From Gordonia sp. KTR9 (GTDB lineage: Bacteria > Actinomycetota > Actinomycetes > Mycobacteriales > Mycobacteriaceae), in NCBI RefSeq assembly GCF_000143885.2, contig NC_018583.1, positions 1 through 64,000 of the forward strand: a DNA stretch of 64,000 nt, written 5' to 3'. The position numbers were made by a program, and so were the translations under genes. Positions 61,246 through 64,000 of the stretch are shown here, piece after piece. Position 1 is the stretch's first letter. Each line of letters opens with the position of its first letter. Below the pieces are notes generated by a model, which was not told the origin of the DNA, did not search any database, and worked only from the letters and a program-made list of their open reading frames with translations.

Positions 61246-61461
61246 CTACCGTCCCTTTCGGTAATCGGCAGATGCCATGGGGGTAGTAGTGAACTCGACA
61301 AGCCGCTGCCGGAATCCGTCATCGAACGCCGACGTCGGCGGGTAGTGCGCAAGGATCGCCGCTGCGGCGCTCGCCCGGGCGGTCGGGGTGATGCGGCGGA
61401 TGGTGTGGTCGGCGGCAAGATAGCCCGAGGCCTGTTCGACTAGAGTGGCGCATTGATGCAT
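61246..61461 (-). CDS. 71-aa protein, first gene of the six-gene operon
   Basis: Small protein (QCATLVEQASGYLAADHTIR, TARASAAAAILAHYPPTSAF) starting at ATG 61461 with AAGGG upstream. No membrane helix. It ends 4 bases before the next start. The promoter must lie in 61462-61612, shared with the divergent XRE gene. Confidence 0.58.
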   Translation of the reverse strand: MHQCATLVEQASGYLAADHTIRRITPTARASAAAAILAHYPPTSAFDDGFRQRLVEFTTTPMASADYRKGR

Positions 61462-61580
61462 GTCACGGCCCTTTCCGTGGTGTGCGTCGGGTCCGTGGGT
61501 GTTCCAGCACCCGCGGACCACTCTTGTTTCTGCCCGAGTCGGCAGCGAAGGTTCACCACCAACATCAGCGGTGATGGTTT

Positions 61581-61612
61581 TAGTCTACATACGTGTGGGA
61601 TATAGTCAACAT
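61581..61612 (+). promoter_or_regulatory. Leaderless promoter with direct repeats, divergent operator
   Basis: TATAGT (61601-61606) is followed by 6 bases and GTG 61613, a leaderless arrangement. TAGTCTACAT (61581-61590) and TAGTCAACAT (61603-61612) are direct repeats 22 bp apart, one over the -10 box. They are probably the autoregulatory sites of the XRE protein encoded here and may also control the divergent six-gene operon. Confidence 0.6.
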
Positions 61613-61819
61613 GTGGAGAGACTTCAGGAGCTGGGCAAGCGTGTGCGCGACGCGCGGACCAGCTGCGGTCAGACGCAGGCCGAAGTAGCCAAAGCTGTTG
61701 GCGTGCACCGAACCCACCTGTCGGCGATCGAGGCCGGGCGCGAGAACATCACCATCGGAACGCTCTACCGGATAGCCGACCACTTCGGCATTGCCGCCTC
61801 GCGCCTACTGCCCGACTGA
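61613..61819 (+). CDS. Small XRE-family regulator
   Basis: A 68-aa single-domain Cro/C1-type regulator (ELGKRVRDARTSCGQTQAEV, KAVGVHRTHLSAIEAGRENI, GTLYRIADHFGIAASRLLPD). The GTG start fits the leaderless promoter, and the upstream extension has no coding character. It lies divergent from the six-gene operon, so it probably controls it. Confidence 0.82.
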   Translation: MERLQELGKRVRDARTSCGQTQAEVAKAVGVHRTHLSAIEAGRENITIGTLYRIADHFGIAASRLLPD

Positions 61820-61917
61820 TTCAGCGAGACTGTCGGACCTTCATGAAAAGGTAACTGCGAGTCGACGACCTGGAACAACGCCGCACAGCAGGCAACAAGC
61901 GACGTAGGAGGAACCTG

Positions 61918-62238
61918 ATGTTCACCGGATTGACCAACACCGTCGTCAACCTCTTCACCCCTAGCGGCGAGTCGGGCGCCAATGCCATGGAGGCTGGCTA
62001 TCCGATGGCAATGTTCCATGTAGCCGGTGGGCCCGTCACCGTCACCGCGAACGGACACAACGACCAGGACAGGCGCGTGCTCGATCAGTTTGATGTTCCG
62101 GGGAAGGGACGCGGACGGAAAAAGGCCGCACTCGCCGCGATCAATGCCCACGGCTACGAGCTCGCCGGCCCGCCGTTGCGGTTCGGGAACCCGGCGATGT
62201 ACGTCGCACGCGTCTTGCGTGTCAGGCGGCCGCGTTGA
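61918..62238 (+). CDS. Hypothetical 106-aa protein
   Basis: Soluble protein (FTGLTNTVVNLFTPSGESGA, PMAMFHVAGGPVTVTANGHN, AALAAINAHGYELAGPPLRF). AGGAGGA with good spacing precedes the ATG. The stop overlaps the next start (TTGA). No family recognised. Confidence 0.65.
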   Translation: MFTGLTNTVVNLFTPSGESGANAMEAGYPMAMFHVAGGPVTVTANGHNDQDRRVLDQFDVPGKGRGRKKAALAAINAHGYELAGPPLRFGNPAMYVARVLRVRRPR

Positions 62239-62666
62239 ATCAAGCGGTAACGGCCGGATTCGTCTGGCAGATGCTGCTCCTGGGCGGTCTCGTCTACTGG
62301 TCGAGATTCGGCGCGGCAGCGGTCATCGACGCAGCGACACAGCCCGTTCGGGCGGTGCGCTGGCAGCCGCACCCTGAACTCGGACCTACTCCGCCGCCCG
62401 CCCGGTTCAAGTGGGTCATCGGATTCGTCGGCGTGGCCCTTCTGCCTGTCGGCGTGCTCGTCGCCGCCTTCTGCGCGGTCTGGCGGATCATCGCCAGTTC
62501 GTGGCCGCCAGGCGTCCTCGTCGGGGCAGGTTGGACAATAGCCATTCTCGGTTGGCTGACACTACTGATGGTCGGCGAAATGTCGATCGCCAAAGAACTC
62601 GGACCAGGCCGCACAATTCGCGCAGCTCTGCACCGTCAGCACCACCGAAACCTCCTCGGTTCGTGA
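62235..62666 (+). CDS. Hypothetical membrane protein
   Basis: A 143-aa protein from TTG 62235, overlapping the previous stop. There are three hydrophobic segments (about 8-25, 58-80 and 90-112: FKWVIGFVGVALLPVGVLVA, GVLVGAGWTIAILGWLTLLM) and a basic C-terminus. No known domain. Confidence 0.6.
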   Translation: MNQAVTAGFVWQMLLLGGLVYWSRFGAAAVIDAATQPVRAVRWQPHPELGPTPPPARFKWVIGFVGVALLPVGVLVAAFCAVWRIIASSWPPGVLVGAGWTIAILGWLTLLMVGEMSIAKELGPGRTIRAALHRQHHRNLLGS

Positions 62667-62843
62667 CCATGAACGGTGCGCAGTGATGAGTAACTTTCTC
62701 AACCCGTTACCCGTCGCTGTCGGCTGGGACCCGCAACGTAACGACATTGAGAGTTCTTGACGCTCGGCACGCGGCGAGTTCAGTCAGACCCAAGAATTCA
62801 CCGTAGACCTCGCGCTAATCGCCAACAGAAGGGCATAGCACCC

Positions 62844-63185
62844 ATGGAGTTGACAGCGACCATCCTCCTCTTTGCCGGGCTCGCCACGATCGTCACCGCC
62901 GAGGTACTTCACTATCGGCTGAATCACTTTCAACCTCGACACGAGAGCGCCGCGACCGCTGTCGCCCGTGCGCGGCAAATCCAACGGGTCGCGATGACCT
63001 TCGCCGCGGCCACAGTCGTATGCGGTGCCACCACAGCCGCCCTCAACAACGGACACACCACGACATGGGTCTACGGCGCCGTCATGCTTGTTGCGGGAGC
63101 GGCCGAGTGCTTCCTCATTGCGCGAGTTCGCATTCCCGACGTCGAGCACCTTCGCGCCCTCGGCTTCGACAGGGAGTACGACTAG
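62844..63185 (+). CDS. Small three-helix membrane protein
   Basis: A 113-aa protein. There are hydrophobic helices at about 3-22 (ELTATILLFAGLATIVTAEV), 47-66 and 72-92, and a C-terminal tail PDVEHLRALGFDREYD. AGAAGGG precedes ATG 62844. In-frame start 62757 is less likely. Unknown family. Confidence 0.6.
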   Translation: MELTATILLFAGLATIVTAEVLHYRLNHFQPRHESAATAVARARQIQRVAMTFAAATVVCGATTAALNNGHTTTWVYGAVMLVAGAAECFLIARVRIPDVEHLRALGFDREYD

Positions 63186-63553
63186 CTTCGCACTGACGTT
63201 TCGACCGCCCGATTACCCGTAGATAGGGGCGCCGAAGAGTGCCGTTTGCACGACGACATCTCCGAAGAGCCCGCCAGCAATCCTCCTCGACGAGGCCGCC
63301 GCCTCGGCGCCCAACCGAGACAGGCTGCGGGCCATCGTAAGGAATTAGCACGCCGATGGAGACCTGCGCCCACCGGCCTCGGCTAGTTGTACTGCCCCGG
63401 GACGTGGTGGAACGACGTCAACTCTCGCATCGCACAGCCGCCACCCGCTCGCCTTCGGCGCGGCGCAACGACGGACCCGAACCCATTTTCACGCGACTTG
63501 ATCCGACGGACGTGTCGGTCGGCGACCACCGCTTCAGCTGTGGCCGAGGACGA
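63186..63553. other. Gene-free interval near the window end
   Basis: About 370 bp between a membrane-protein gene (plus) and a secreted-protein gene (minus). Open frames on both strands lack ribosome-binding sites and look non-coding. No clear hairpin beyond short ones. It should contain the terminators of both convergent genes, but I cannot point to one with confidence. Confidence 0.4.
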
Positions 63554-63889
63554 TCACCAGGTACCGGAGCGAACACTGATGGTACTGGAATTGCTCCGCT
63601 TGTAGTACTTTTCAGCCCAGTATCCATTGGCGCTCGGGTTACGACCCTTTTGTGCGTTGAGCGCGGCGACGAGCCCGTCGCAGCCCCAGTAACCCAGCCC
63701 AGTAGACAAGCACGCCGCCTGGGCGCCTCTCTGGTTCAACTCGGCACGGCCCACCTTGACCCACGTGTGCGCCACGGTGCCGCTGTCTGGGGTGATGCCA
63801 CCCTGAGCGGCGTGAGCGGCCCCGCCGCCGGCAAACGTCAGTCCGAAAGCGAAGGCAACCGCCCCTGCACCTGCAATGAGTCGTTTCAC
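63554..63889 (-). CDS. Small secreted protein
   Basis: A 111-aa protein with a signal peptide (KRLIAGAGAVAFAFGLTFAG, cleavage after AHA) and a mature part of about 85 residues (HTWVKVGRAELNQRGAQAAC, STGLGYWGCDGLVAALNAQK). Two Cys could form one disulfide. GTG 63889 is preceded by GGAGTG. It resembles the other small exported proteins in this element in size only. Confidence 0.68.
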   Translation of the reverse strand: MKRLIAGAGAVAFAFGLTFAGGGAAHAAQGGITPDSGTVAHTWVKVGRAELNQRGAQAACLSTGLGYWGCDGLVAALNAQKGRNPSANGYWAEKYYKRSNSSTISVRSGTW

Positions 63890-64000
63890 GAGACACTCCT
63901 CCGTACCAAATGGTTTCTCGTGCAGATGATGCCGGAACAATCGGGCTGCGTCTGTACCCCGTTCGGACGTAGTACCGCGCTCTAGCACCTATGAAGACCG

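Overview
The window is a segment of a large, GC-rich actinobacterial conjugative plasmid or integrative conjugative element. Mycolate-containing Actinobacteria such as Gordonia, Mycolicibacterium or Rhodococcus are the best guess, from the cutinase-like protein, the Rpf-type muralytic domain, the lipoproteins and the SCO6880-type secretion protein. No ribosomal, tRNA or core metabolic genes are visible. No replication initiator is recognised either, so the origin is probably outside the window or of an unfamiliar type.

Layout. 0.1-1.6 kb: ParA ATPase and a small partner, a partition cassette. 1.6-3.5 kb: a regulatory region with a divergent XRE regulator, a promoter with a palindrome over its start, and about 500 bp packed with hairpins. 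Three of these hairpins share a loop motif on unrelated stems. 3.2-23.4 kb: one long plus-strand conjugation (type IV secretion) operon. It holds a cutinase-like secreted protein, DUF-type membrane and lipoprotein subunits, two pilin-sized membrane proteins, a VirB6-like channel protein, an SCO6880-family protein, a VirB4 ATPase, a four-domain cell-wall hydrolase and a VirD4/TraG coupling protein, with many ATGA or GTGA stop/start overlaps. 23.5-30.1 kb: a very large adenine-methylase plus SNF2-type helicase protein (DarB-like), with a 193-aa gene nested in another frame. 30-34 kb: small secreted proteins and lipoproteins. 34.4-35.8 kb: an IS element inserted next to an AbiF-type (Abi_2, HEPN) gene that has a strong hairpin leader. 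37-39 kb: small minus-strand genes and a lipoprotein. 39.2-45.8 kb: a 2066-aa MobF relaxase-helicase (TraA) with a small Cys-rich partner, a candidate oriT and a divergent accessory gene.

46-63.9 kb is accessory: HNH endonuclease, CPBP protease, SNase-type nuclease, a free-standing DnaB N-terminal domain, NrdH redoxin, several small XRE regulators, a NERD-domain protein, an AbiE toxin-antitoxin pair, an atypical C5-cytosine methyltransferase behind a perfect 19-bp inverted repeat, and a six-gene minus-strand membrane-protein operon of unknown function. Two proteins of that operon share the same helical domain.

How it fits together. TraA with its Cys-rich partner would process DNA at the nearby oriT. 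The VirD4-like protein would pass it to the VirB4/VirB6/SCO6880 channel, while the muralytic protein opens the wall. The methylase-helicase, the C5 methylase and the HNH and NERD genes would manage restriction and defence conflicts on entry. AbiF and AbiE would protect the element or act as addiction modules. At least four proteins carry sliding-clamp-binding-like pentapeptides, which suggests several accessory proteins act at replication forks. Functional statements rest on motifs read by eye; no database search was run.
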